Assembly (NCBI RefSeq): GCF_032056465.1
Contig: NZ_DAMBCL010000006.1
DNA: 64,000 nt
Reading direction: 5' to 3' (one strand)
Origin: Mobilicoccus sp032056465
GTDB lineage: Bacteria; Actinomycetota; Actinomycetes; Actinomycetales; Dermatophilaceae
A model generated the notes under the pieces. The model was not told the DNA's origin. It made no database searches and worked only from the letters and a program-made list of their open reading frames with translations. A program made the translations under genes and the position numbers. Below are positions 1 to 8,600 of the stretch, in pieces; the first letter of the stretch is position 1, and every line of letters begins with the position of its first letter.

Positions 1-107
1 ACTTCGTCTATCAAGACGCGCCGGAATACCCGCCCCAGGACGGTGGATCAGGGCTCAGCCGGTCGTACCGGCGAGGACGTGTCGTCCCAGGGCCTGCTGA
101 GTGCGAT

Positions 108-1475
108 TCACGATGCCGGCGCGGCATCGTGCTTCGGCTCGTTCAGCCGCGCTGCCAGGTCGGGGACGGGGGACCAGGTGTAGCGCCGGCCCACCTTCCC
201 CTTGTGGAGCAGCCCCTTGTCGGACAGGTCCGACAGGTCTTTACGTGCGGTCTCGAGCGCGACGCGGTGGCTGGTTCTGTGGGACTCGACGCTGTACTGG
301 GCGCCCGGGGTGCGGACCGCGTGTTCGAGGAGCTCGAGTTGTCGGTGATTCAAGGCCAATCCCGGGGCGGCCGTCGCGCGGCGGACGTCCTGGAGTTCTT
401 CCGCTTTCCGGCCGAGATAGGCGTGGAGCTCCTCGATGGCTCGGATGATGACCTTGGTCTGGTGCAGGAAGAAATGGGTGAGGTCGCCGCCATCCTGCTC
501 CGTGAGGAGGAAGGCTCGGGCATACTGCACAGGTGCCGCCTTCAGCACCGCCGAGATGGTGAGGAACTCGGTCAGCCAGAAGTCCTGGCGCAGCATCGAC
601 CAGTAGAAGACGGCACGAGCCGTGCGTCCGTTGCCATCGACGAAATAGTGGTCGTAGCCCATCATGAAGTGCGTGGCCGCGGCTCGCAGGACGGGCGGCA
701 TGTAGGTGGTGCCGCCATCGTCGTTCGCGAAACGGCACAGCCGTTCCAGCCGCTCCGGCAGCTGCGCCACGGGTGGCGGCGCGTGCAGGACGTCACCGGA
801 GTCCGACACCACCCGAATACGGTCACCGTCATCGTCCTGGAGTCGCCCGGCCCGCTCGGGATCGCGCAGGGTGCCGTCGGTGACGATGCGATGGATCTCC
901 CGCACCAGTTCCGGTGTGAGGCGTTCGTGTCGCAGCTCGCCGATGTGCTGCATGGCCCGGAAGTTGTTGAGGATCATGCGTTCGCCGGTGTCCCTCGGCT
1001 CACGACCGGAGCGGATCATCTCCTTGGCGACGACGCGGGTTGTCGCTGCGCCCTCGAGTTGAGAGGAGCGGATGGCCTCTTCGATGAGCGAGCTCACCAG
1101 GTAGCGGTCTCGGGTTGCCGGGTTGGTGACGGGTTCGGCCGTCGTGATGTAGCCGCTGGCATCGCGGTTGATCCGGTCGACGTCGCGCAGCAGAGGATCC
1201 GGGAGGGTAAAGCCGAACGGGTGACCCTCGACGTCGACGAGGAGGGGGAGCGGGCGCATCTGCGCGTCTCGTGCGCTGCGAACAGCCCACCACCACTCGG
1301 CGTGGTCCAAGCCGCTCGGGGGTGTCTTGAACCGCATCCTGTCCCATGGCAGGTAGTCACGCGTCCCCGCGGTCGCCCCAACGAGGCGTCGCACCTCCGC
1401 GGCCCGTGCGGCATGCTCTGGCCGTTCCAGATGGTCGACCTCCGGGGGCGGCATCGGGGGACGCATCGAGCTCAC
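108..1475 (-). CDS. Fic family protein with C-terminal winged helix
   Basis: Predicted Fic-domain enzyme, which in this family transfers AMP (or another nucleotide part) to a target protein hydroxyl. The core motif HYFVDGNGRTAR is at residues 276-287, with the catalytic His, the Asp that binds the metal and the GNGR anion site all present. An upstream SSQLEG at 137-142 fits the (S/T)xxxE(G/N) inhibitory helix, placed N-terminal to the Fic core as in self-inhibited class II proteins. Residues from about 385 look like a winged helix, so it may also bind DNA. The open frame starts with GTG at 1475; an ATG at 1466 is also possible. It stands alone and is divergent from the oxygenase gene. The upstream DNA is AT-rich with an 8-bp inverted repeat. 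Target unknown. Confidence 0.9.
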   Translation of the reverse strand: MSSMRPPMPPPEVDHLERPEHAARAAEVRRLVGATAGTRDYLPWDRMRFKTPPSGLDHAEWWWAVRSARDAQMRPLPLLVDVEGHPFGFTLPDPLLRDVDRINRDASGYITTAEPVTNPATRDRYLVSSLIEEAIRSSQLEGAATTRVVAKEMIRSGREPRDTGERMILNNFRAMQHIGELRHERLTPELVREIHRIVTDGTLRDPERAGRLQDDDGDRIRVVSDSGDVLHAPPPVAQLPERLERLCRFANDDGGTTYMPPVLRAAATHFMMGYDHYFVDGNGRTARAVFYWSMLRQDFWLTEFLTISAVLKAAPVQYARAFLLTEQDGGDLTHFFLHQTKVIIRAIEELHAYLGRKAEELQDVRRATAAPGLALNHRQLELLEHAVRTPGAQYSVESHRTSHRVALETARKDLSDLSDKGLLHKGKVGRRYTWSPVPDLAARLNEPKHDAAPAS

Positions 1476-1518
1476 CCACTCTCGTCATTAAGGGCGTTGC
1501 TGTCCCAAAGTACCAGCG

Positions 1519-1547
1519 AACTACCATTTTCTACTGAACTGGTAGTT
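1519..1547. promoter_or_regulatory. AT-rich inverted repeat upstream of the Fic gene
   Basis: AACTACCA (1519-1526) and TGGTAGTT (1540-1547) form a perfect 8-bp inverted repeat, with a related TACCAG at 1511-1516. The block is clearly AT-richer than its surroundings and lies about 45 bp upstream of the Fic start, so it is a reasonable promoter/operator. The Fic protein's own winged helix is a candidate binder. This is inference from position and symmetry only. Confidence 0.4.
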
Positions 1548-1595
1548 GGATGCCGGAGCACCCGGGCGAGCTGGTCCGCCCGCTCGACACCGCAC

Positions 1596-1665
1596 CTCAG
1601 ACCGGACGCGGGCTCTGAGACCGGACGCCTTGGGCTCCGGTGCGAACGCCACCCTCCGGTCTCAG
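1596..1665. repeat. short repeated CTSAGACCGG motif, hairpin-forming
   Basis: CTCAGACCGG (1596-1605) and CTGAGACCGG (1615-1624) are near-direct repeats. CCGGTCTCAG (1656-1665) is the exact reverse complement of the second copy. It sits in the spacer between the divergent Fic and oxygenase genes. There is no T-tract, so it is not a clear terminator. Role unknown. Confidence 0.4.
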
Positions 1666-1767
1666 GTCAGGCTGTGGATGGGCCGGCGCAGGACCCCACG
1701 GGCTGGGCGAGACTAAGGTCGGCGCAGACGACCCCGGCGTCCCGAGCAACGACCTCCTGGAGCACCG

Positions 1768-4026
1768 ATGACCCGCACACATCTCGATGAGCTGGCCCGT
1801 CTCCTGGGCGGACAGGCCTCGACGCGATCCAGCGCGCAGCTTACGAGCCTGCACGAGCACCCGATGGTGACTGTCGCGGGGTTCGGTGAACTCCGGCTTC
1901 CGCTCACCGCCGCCCGCGCCAAGAAGCTCATCTCGTTCGGGCAGCCTGCGCCGTTCGGTAAGGGCGAGGACACCCTCGTCGACACGGCGGTCCGGCACAC
2001 GTGGCACTTCCGCGACACCCCGGTCGAAGTCGACTGGCACGGCCTCCTCGACGATGTCCTGGAGGAGGCACGGAGTGCGCTCGGGCTGCCAGCGACCTGC
2101 CGGCTGAGGGCGGATTTCCACTCACTGCTGGTCTACGAGCGCGGTCAGTTCTTCGCCCCGCACCAGGACTCGGAGAAGGACGACGCGATGGTGGGTTCAC
2201 TCGTCGTCGTCCTGCCCTGTCCGTTCTCCGGCGGGGAGCTCGTCGTCCATGGGCCGGACGGGATGCACACCTACCGCGGATCGCGCGACGAGACGACGAT
2301 CGTCGCCTTCTACGCCGACGCCGTCCACGAGGTGCTCCCGGTTCGCACCGGGCACCGAGTCGTGCTGACTTACAACCTCCTGTTGGAGGGTGACACCTCG
2401 CTTCAAGAGGTCGAGCGCGACGCCGTCGCCGAGGCGGCGACGCTGCTCACCCGCCACTTCGAGACGCCCGAGGCCCCGCTGTACGGAGGAGAGCCGGCCA
2501 CGCCCATCCGGCTCGCCTACCTGCTCGATCACAGCTACACGCCACGGGCCCTCGCTCAGGGGCTCGGCCGGCTCAAAGGTGTCGACGCCGAACGGGCCGC
2601 CGTCCTCACTGCTGCGGCGAAACGCGCGGGATGCGACGTGACGTTCGGCCTCGCCGACGTGCACGAGGTACGGGACGACGTCAGCGACGACGAGTACCTC
2701 ATCGCCTCCGACGCCACCCTCACGCACTGGCTCACGCCCGAGGGCGACGTGGTCGAAGTCGGCCTCGGACTCGACGACGACATCACCGCCACCACCCCGT
2801 CGCGGTCGCTGCGCGCCTACGCCAGTGAGCACGAGGGGTTCATGGGCAACTACGGCAACACCGTCGACCGCTGGTATCACCGCGGCGCCCTCGTGATCTG
2901 GCCGACGCATCTCGCCTTCGCCAACCGCGCCGAGACTGCGCCCACACGCGAGCTGCGACACCTGCTGCTCCGCCTCGCCGACCGGGACGAGACGGGAGTG
3001 GCGCGGGACCTGCGCGGTCTGCTCCCGACGTGGCCGGCGATCGTCCGCAACGGTCGACCACGCCAGACCTTTCACCGCACCGCCGGCGCCCGAGACTCCG
3101 AAGCCGCCGACCTGTTCGACCTGGCCCTGGCTCTCGCCCGCTTCCTTGACGACGAGACACTCGTCGACACCCTCCTCGAGCCGTTCCTGCTCGACGATCT
3201 CCGTCCGGAGACGGCCACCAACCTCATCGGTGCCAGCGACGTCCGCGGCACGGCATGGGCGGCAGCACGGTTCGCCACCTGGTTCACGTCTGATACGCGG
3301 TGGGGTCACCACACGCTGAGTGAGTCCTGGGTCGAGGACCTCCCCGAGCTGTGCCACGCCCTCGCCGAGCGACCCGACCTGGCGCACCACGTCCTCGCCC
3401 CGGCCTGGGCATGGCTGCGCACCCGTATCGAGGCGTGCTTCGCCGCTGCCCCGACCTCCACCGTGCGTCACAAGGTCGCCGACCTGGGCGTCCTGCTGGC
3501 CGCGCTCCTCGGCGGGGTGGCCGAGGTCGACGACAAGGCCATCTGCGCGGAGGTCACCACGTGGTGTCAGAACGCCACCACGCCAGTGATCGCCGACCTC
3601 CTCCTGCCCGCACTCGAGATCGCCGAGTCGTGGGACGCGGTCCATGCCGCGCGCTCGGGGCTGCGTGACCTCACTCCCATCGCGACGGCCATCCTCACGG
3701 CGAGAATCGAGGCGCCCGTTCGCGAGCCGGATGACTGGTCGATCGCGCCCCCTGCCGACTGTGACTGCGACCTGTGCGACACGCTCGGCGGGTTTCTCAC
3801 CGATTGCGGAGAGCGCGTGCTGGAGTGGCCGATGGCCAAGGACAAGCGGCAGCACATCCACCACGTCATCGACGGGGCTGAGCTTCCGGTCACGCACACG
3901 ACGCGCCGCGTGGGCCGCCCGCACGTGCTCGTCCTCACCAAGACCGCCGAGGTGTTCGAGAGAGAAGACCGCGCCCGGGCGGAGGCTGCTCGTGCCCTGA
4001 ACAGGTTCGGACGGACGCGGCGCTGA
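1768..4026 (+). CDS. 2-oxoglutarate/Fe(II) oxygenase-like protein, 752 aa
   Basis: The N-terminal part is a prolyl-4-hydroxylase-like double-stranded beta helix. The iron ligands can be seen: H132 and D134 in PHQDSE, and H187 in DAVHEV. R197 in GHRVVLTY is the expected 2-oxoglutarate-binding arginine. The remaining ~540 residues carry no domain I recognise; near residue 665 there is a Cys-rich CDCDLCDTL stretch followed by a conserved-looking basic tail. The protein is far longer than a bare P4H domain, as in a group of bacterial 2OG oxygenases with a long alpha-helical C-terminal region. Substrate unknown. The ATG at 1768 follows an AGCACCG leader with a weak ribosome site; no in-frame alternative is better. 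It is convergent with the broken patatin gene. Confidence 0.8.
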   Translation: MTRTHLDELARLLGGQASTRSSAQLTSLHEHPMVTVAGFGELRLPLTAARAKKLISFGQPAPFGKGEDTLVDTAVRHTWHFRDTPVEVDWHGLLDDVLEEARSALGLPATCRLRADFHSLLVYERGQFFAPHQDSEKDDAMVGSLVVVLPCPFSGGELVVHGPDGMHTYRGSRDETTIVAFYADAVHEVLPVRTGHRVVLTYNLLLEGDTSLQEVERDAVAEAATLLTRHFETPEAPLYGGEPATPIRLAYLLDHSYTPRALAQGLGRLKGVDAERAAVLTAAAKRAGCDVTFGLADVHEVRDDVSDDEYLIASDATLTHWLTPEGDVVEVGLGLDDDITATTPSRSLRAYASEHEGFMGNYGNTVDRWYHRGALVIWPTHLAFANRAETAPTRELRHLLLRLADRDETGVARDLRGLLPTWPAIVRNGRPRQTFHRTAGARDSEAADLFDLALALARFLDDETLVDTLLEPFLLDDLRPETATNLIGASDVRGTAWAAARFATWFTSDTRWGHHTLSESWVEDLPELCHALAERPDLAHHVLAPAWAWLRTRIEACFAAAPTSTVRHKVADLGVLLAALLGGVAEVDDKAICAEVTTWCQNATTPVIADLLLPALEIAESWDAVHAARSGLRDLTPIATAILTARIEAPVREPDDWSIAPPADCDCDLCDTLGGFLTDCGERVLEWPMAKDKRQHIHHVIDGAELPVTHTTRRVGRPHVLVLTKTAEVFEREDRARAEAARALNRFGRTRR

Positions 4027-4089
4027 CGGTCGGCCGGCTGAGCTCGGCGCGACCTCACTCGCGCCGGTCCCGAGGTCGGCGAGTGCGTG

Positions 4090-5177
4090 TCAGACGGCGT
4101 AGGAGGCGAGGTCGAGGGTCTGTCGGTGTCCGAGGTCGTCGCGGTGGGCGGCGAGCCATTCGTCGGTGCGACGCCACCCGATGTCGTGCAGGGTGAGGAT
4201 CAACGAGGTGCTGGCGTCGGTCTTGGTCGACGAGCCCAGGGCGGCGAGGTCGTCGCCGGCGTCGATGCGGTGGGCGCGCAGGTCGCGGATCCGCGCGAGG
4301 AAGGGGTGGATCGCGCACGCGTCCGCAGCGTCGGGGGCGACGATCTGGAGCAGGCCGAGCATGCGCAGCTCCTTGAGCAGTGACGAGTTGAACGTCACCT
4401 CGTTCATGCGGTCGAGGATGTCCCCTGCGGCGCGGGGCGACTCGGCGCGGCTGATGGGGTTGATCTGCACGATGAGGAGATCCCGTGCCCCGGAATGGTC
4501 GACGAGGGGCAGCAGCGAGGGGTTGCCCGCGTATCCACCGTCCCAGTACTCCTCCCCGTCGATCGCCACCGCCTGGAACAGGGTGGGCAGGCACGCCGAC
4601 GCGAGGACGGCGTCCACGCTGAGTTCGGAGGTGTCGAACACGCGCAACCGGCCGCTGCGCACGGCCGTCGCCGACACGTACCCGTCGAGGTCGCGGCAGG
4701 CGCGGACCGCGTCGAAGTCGATCTCCAGCTCCAGGATGCGGCGCAGCGGGTGCACGTCCCACGGATTGCTCTCGTAGGGGGACACCGCCGACGTCACGGC
4801 CGCACCCCAGCTGCGCATCATGCGGTCGCTCGCCGACGCGAAGGGTCCGAGCCTCCGCCGCCGCCACTCGTCGACGAGTTGCGCCCAGACTCCAGCGGAG
4901 GGCCGGCCCACAACGCCTGGCTCGGGGACGACACCCACGTGCCGGCGCGACCGACCGCCCGCCACACCTGCGACAGACGCCGCTGTGCGCCAGGCTGCCC
5001 TCCCTCGGCGAGGCCACAGGCCAGAGCCGCGGCGTTGACCGCGCCGGCGTTCGTGCCGCTCACGGCGTGGAGTCGGATGTCGTCCTCGTCGAGGAGGCGG
5101 TCGAGGACACCCCACGTGAAGGCGCCGTGCGATCCACCACCCTGAAGGGCGACTCCGAGGTCGACAGGGGGCATCAC
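4090..5177 (-). pseudogene. patatin-like phospholipase, frameshifted and lacking the nucleophile Ser
   Basis: The first half (from ATG 5177) reads as a patatin: glycine-rich oxyanion motif LQGGGSHGAF at residues 10-19, then SGTNAGAVNAA where the lipase elbow GxSxG is expected. The codon at 5051-5049 is AAC (Asn) instead of a Ser codon. The homology then leaves this frame between about 4930 and 4895 and continues in another frame to the stop at 4090. That second part holds SPYESNPW, the DGG of the catalytic dyad (EYWDGGYAGNP) and a C-terminal DUF3734-like tail. So the gene as given has both a frameshift and a lost nucleophile. Either it is a decayed gene or there are two sequence errors close together; the Asn would need only one base change from Ser. 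Confidence 0.75.
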
Positions 5178-5454
5178 CAGCTCCGATCATCGGGACGGAC
5201 CTCACCCGATCGTAGGGATCCGGCACGGGCATGACCTCTCGGCACCCCGTGCTTCGCCGGGCAGACGGTCCGAGTCCGCCCCGTTCACCCGGCGGGTGGC
5301 GACGGTGCCGACGCCGCGCGGACGGCGGCAGCCAGGGACGGCCGGAGGGGCGTCGTCGAGGCGAACACCCCCGACGACCCCATCGAACAGATCGACTCCT
5401 TCTGGAAGAACACACTCCTCTCCCGCACATTCGGCCTGAATCGCCACCGAGGCC

Positions 5455-6123
5455 TCACGCGGCCGGCTGGTGATCGCGCCGAGCGCCGGAGGCCGACCAG
5501 GCCGCCCGTGCCACGACCATCGCCGCCGCGAGGACGGCCAGGCCGAACAGCATGCGGGCCGTCGGGGGGAGGAAGAACTGCGGGAGCAACAGCGCCATGA
5601 GCACCCCCAGCGGCCAGGCGGCCCGTCCGAGGACGGGGATGAGGGCTCGCGCCACCGCGATCCCGCTGACCCCGAGGAGGACCAGCCCCAGGCCGAACAT
5701 CGCCATCGCCACCGGCTGCTCGCGGATCGGGGTGACGAGCTCGAGGACGCCCGGATCGCCGGCGACGGCGCGTTGACCCACCGCGTGGAGGGCGAAGGTC
5801 TCCGCGCCGAAGTACGGCAGCACGATTACCACGCCGACCAGGCCCGTCGTGCGTCCGACGGCCGCCGCCGTCCGTCGACCCATCGGGCTCGCCCGGAGGG
5901 CCAGGCGCGCGAAGGACGCCAGCGCGAGCATCCCGAAGACGTGGGCGGCCACCCACCACGGCGAGGCGAATGCCGCCGCCGTCTCGGCGGGTGTCGCGCC
6001 GACGGTCTTGTCGCCGTAAGGACGAGTCAGCAGGTAGGCCGCCATGAAGACCCCCGCGCCGATCGCGGGCGCGACGAGACGGCGGGGATCGAGGTCGCGG
6101 TGGGAGACGAGGTGGTCGTGCAT
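5455..6123 (-). CDS. uncharacterised integral membrane protein, 222 aa
   Basis: About five or six hydrophobic helices cover most of the protein, with a short polar tail. I do not recognise a precise family; it resembles the loose group of actinobacterial 6-TM proteins of unknown function. The ATG at 6123 is chosen over the longer frame (6249) because GAGAGGA lies about 10 nt upstream and because a good promoter with two operators (6151-6219) sits just before it, inside what the longer version would call coding. Those operators suggest tight repression and a response to a small molecule. The regulator is not encoded nearby. Confidence 0.7.
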   Translation of the reverse strand: MHDHLVSHRDLDPRRLVAPAIGAGVFMAAYLLTRPYGDKTVGATPAETAAAFASPWWVAAHVFGMLALASFARLALRASPMGRRTAAAVGRTTGLVGVVIVLPYFGAETFALHAVGQRAVAGDPGVLELVTPIREQPVAMAMFGLGLVLLGVSGIAVARALIPVLGRAAWPLGVLMALLLPQFFLPPTARMLFGLAVLAAAMVVARAAWSASGARRDHQPAA

Positions 6124-6150
6124 GCCGATCGGTCCTCTCGGGACGAAAAG

Positions 6151-6219
6151 GAGAGCAGTGCTCTCGCCGAGACCGTCACGGTAGCCTCCGCGCCCGGCCA
6201 AGGCAAGAGCACTGCTCTC
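6151..6219 (-). promoter_or_regulatory. promoter flanked by two copies of a 13-15 bp palindromic operator
   Basis: GAGAGCA-G-TGCTCTC (6151-6165) is a perfect palindrome with 7-bp halves. AAGAGCA-C-TGCTCTC (6205-6219) is the same site with one edge mismatch. On the minus strand TTGCCT, a 17-nt spacer and TACCGT (about 6204-6176) form a promoter between the two sites. One operator touches the -35 box and the other lies just past the start region, an arrangement expected for a TetR/MarR-type repressor. The binding protein is not in the window. Confidence 0.65.
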
Positions 6220-6444
6220 GGTGTGGCTGCGGACGCCCATGCCCATCACGTCTTCGGTCTCACCCCTCGCCGCACCGGGTGGCCGAGCAGCATGTCGGCG
6301 GCGTCACGGATCACCCACGCGGCCGGACTCCGGGAAAGATGTCCTCAGCCGTTGTCGTATCGAGCCGGTGTCGTTCGTGGAACGGGTGAGGCGGCCACCA
6401 GGGCCGCCGTGGACGAGCCGGGTATCCGGCGAGGGAGGCACGAG

Positions 6445-6831
6445 ATGACCGACTACCTCATCAGCTTCAACGACGAGTGGGTTCCCGCCCACACGGCCGC
6501 CGAGATCCGCGCCAAGGCGAGCGCGAGCATGGCCGTCGTCGAGGACATGAAACAGGCGGGGGTCTTCGTCTTCGGTAACGGCGGGATCGACGCCTCGAGC
6601 CTCGTGTGCAGCGTGACCGCGGACGGTGACCGCCCGGTGTTCACCGACGGACCCTACGTCGAGTCCAAGGAGCACCTCGGCGGCTTCTGCGTGATCTCGG
6701 TCGAGGACGACGAGGCCGCCCGCCACTGGGCCGGCCGGCTCGCCGTCGCGCTCGACTGGCCGCAGGAGGTCTACCGCTTCCCGGCCCCCACGCCCGACCA
6801 GCGACCCGCCACCGAGCACGAGGAGATCTGA
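6445..6831 (+). CDS. YCII/DGPF-family protein 1
   Basis: A 128-residue single-domain YCII-like protein. It carries the family signature as FTDGPYVESKEHLGGFCVI, a variant of DGPF with Tyr for Phe. Such proteins are habitually encoded beside one group of ECF sigma factors with a C-terminal extension (ECF42), as here; their biochemical activity is not established. The ATG at 6445 has GAGGGAGGC 5 nt upstream. It is separated from the next YCII gene by one base, so the three genes (two YCII and sigma) are translationally coupled. The second YCII protein is a clear paralogue. Confidence 0.88.
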   Translation: MTDYLISFNDEWVPAHTAAEIRAKASASMAVVEDMKQAGVFVFGNGGIDASSLVCSVTADGDRPVFTDGPYVESKEHLGGFCVISVEDDEAARHWAGRLAVALDWPQEVYRFPAPTPDQRPATEHEEI

Positions 6832-6832
6832 G

Positions 6833-7219
6833 ATGCCCCGCTACCTGCTGTCCGTCTTCGGCCCCGCCGAGCGCACCGACTTCGGCTCCTACCCGTCCAA
6901 GGAGGCGATGCTCGAGGCCTTCGCCGACACCGGCGCCTTCAACGACGCGCTCGAGCGGGGCGGCCACCTCGTGTTCGCCGACGGCCTCGAGCCGGCCATC
7001 GCGGCCACGACCGTCGACGGCCGGAGCGACACCCCCGTCTTCACCGACGGCCCCTACCTCGAGTCCAAGGAACATGTCGGCGGCTTCTGGGTGATCGACG
7101 CCGCGGATCTGGACGAGGCTCTCGCGCTCGCCGCCGAGGGATCTCGGGCCTGCCGCGGCCGGGTCGAGGTGCGTCCGTTCCAGACGGAGGAGTCGGTGCG
7201 GGCGATGCTCGACACATGA
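6833..7219 (+). CDS. YCII/DGPF-family protein 2
   Basis: A 128-residue paralogue of the preceding gene, with the same signature FTDGPYLESKEHVGGFWVI. It starts with ATG at 6833 directly after the TGA of the first YCII gene, and its own stop overlaps the sigma-factor start (ATGA at 7216-7219). This order is the classic DGPF-protein/ECF42 sigma arrangement. Two DGPF copies may reflect a heteromeric partner of the sigma factor; that is inference. Confidence 0.88.
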   Translation: MPRYLLSVFGPAERTDFGSYPSKEAMLEAFADTGAFNDALERGGHLVFADGLEPAIAATTVDGRSDTPVFTDGPYLESKEHVGGFWVIDAADLDEALALAAEGSRACRGRVEVRPFQTEESVRAMLDT

Positions 7220-8471
7220 GCGGGACGCGGGTCGGCCGGGCCCTCGAGGTGGCGCATCGCGAGGAATGGGCCGCCCTGGTCGCCGCACTGGCCCGGCGGT
7301 TCGGCGACCTCGACGTCGCCGAGGACGCGGCGGCCGAGGCGTTCGCCGTCGCGGTGGAGACCTGGACCTGCGACGGTGTGCCTCCCAATCCCGGTGGGTG
7401 GTTGATGACGACGGCCACCCGCCGTGCCATCGATCGACTGCGGCGCGAGTCCAAGCGCGACGCCAAGCACGAGGCGGCCCAGATGCTCCACGACGACACC
7501 CCGTCGGCGGGGACGGGGGCGGTCGACGACGACCGCCTCCGGCTCGTGTTCACCTGCTGCCACCCCGCGCTGTCCATGGAGGCACGGGTGGCGCTCACCC
7601 TGCGGCTGGTCGGAGGCCTCACCGTCGCCGAGATCGCCCGGGCCTTCCTCGTGCCCGAGACGACGATGGCGCAGCGGATCACCCGCGCGAAGACCAAGAT
7701 CAGGGTCGCGCACGTGCCCTACCGGGTGCCGACGGTCGCCGACATCGGGCCGCGCCTCGCCGCGGTGCTCGCCGTCGTCTTCCTCATCTTCAACGAGGGC
7801 TACCTCGCCGGCTCCGGGGGGGGGGGAGGNNNNNNNNNNCGGTGCGGGCCGACCTGAGCGACGAGGCGATCCGGCTCGGGCGACTGCTCCGGACGCTCCT
7901 GCCTCACGACGACGAGGTGGCCGGACTGCTCGCCCTCATGCTCCTCACCGACGCGCGCCGCGCGGCTCGGGTCTCCCGCAGCGGCGAACTCGTCACCCTC
8001 GCGGAGCAGGACCGCGGTGCGTGGAACCGCGAGCTCGTCGCCGAGGGCGCGACTCTCGCCCTCGAGACCTGGGACGGCCTCACCGCACGGGGTGCGGCGC
8101 CCGGCCGTTACCTGCTGCTCGCGGCGATCAACGCCCTCCACACCGACGCGCCGTCGACGCGCGACACCGACTGGCGTCAGGTCGTCGCGGTGTACGACCG
8201 GCTGCTCGTCCTCGACCCCTCGCCGATCGTCCGGCTCAACCGGGCCGTCGCCCTCGCCGAGTGCGACGGCCCGGCCCCCGCCCTGGCCGAGGTGGAACGG
8301 CTCGCGGAGCCGCTCGCTGCCTACCACGCCTTCCACGCGACCCGGGCCGACCTGCTCCGCCGGGTGGGGCGCAGCGACGACGCGCGGGCGGCCTACGACC
8401 GGGCCATCGCGCTCACCGACAACCCCGCCGAACGGGCCTACCTCACCCGTCGCCGCGATGAGTTGGCCTAG
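7216..8471 (+). CDS. ECF-family RNA polymerase sigma factor with C-terminal extension (ECF42-like), interrupted by an assembly gap
   Basis: Regions sigma2 and sigma4 are in the first ~180 residues: the helix-rich start through GWLMTTATRRAIDRLRRESK, and a helix-turn-helix around GGLTVAEIARAFLVPETTMAQR. A long C-terminal extension follows, with FNEGYLAGSG and then repeat-like helices (SPIVRLNRAVALAE, RRVGRSDDARAAYDRAI) of TPR character, as in ECF42 proteins. These lack a classic membrane anti-sigma factor and are thought to be controlled through the extension. Ten Ns at 7830-7839 follow a run of ten G bases, and the frame before the gap differs from the one after it (VRADLSDEAIRLGRLL). By comparison with the family only a few residues are missing, so the gene is probably intact in the organism. 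Confidence 0.88.
7830..7839. other. assembly gap (10 N) in the sigma-factor gene
   Basis: Placeholder gap of unknown true length, directly after a poly-G run (7816-7826), which is a likely cause of the break. The reading frame changes across it. Confidence 0.98.
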
Positions 8472-8600
8472 CCGCCTCAGGCGACCCGGTCGGGGGCCTC
8501 GCCTCGTGGTGACCTGCGGTTCAACCGCCACCGTTCCTGGCGCCTCCGCCGCGGGCAGCGGCAGGGAAACTCCGTTGCGCGATCATGAGCGGTCGGGATC

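Noticed and set aside
129..1790. Long plus-strand open frame antisense to the Fic gene
   Set aside because: GC-rich shadow frame; the minus strand carries the intact Fic motifs.
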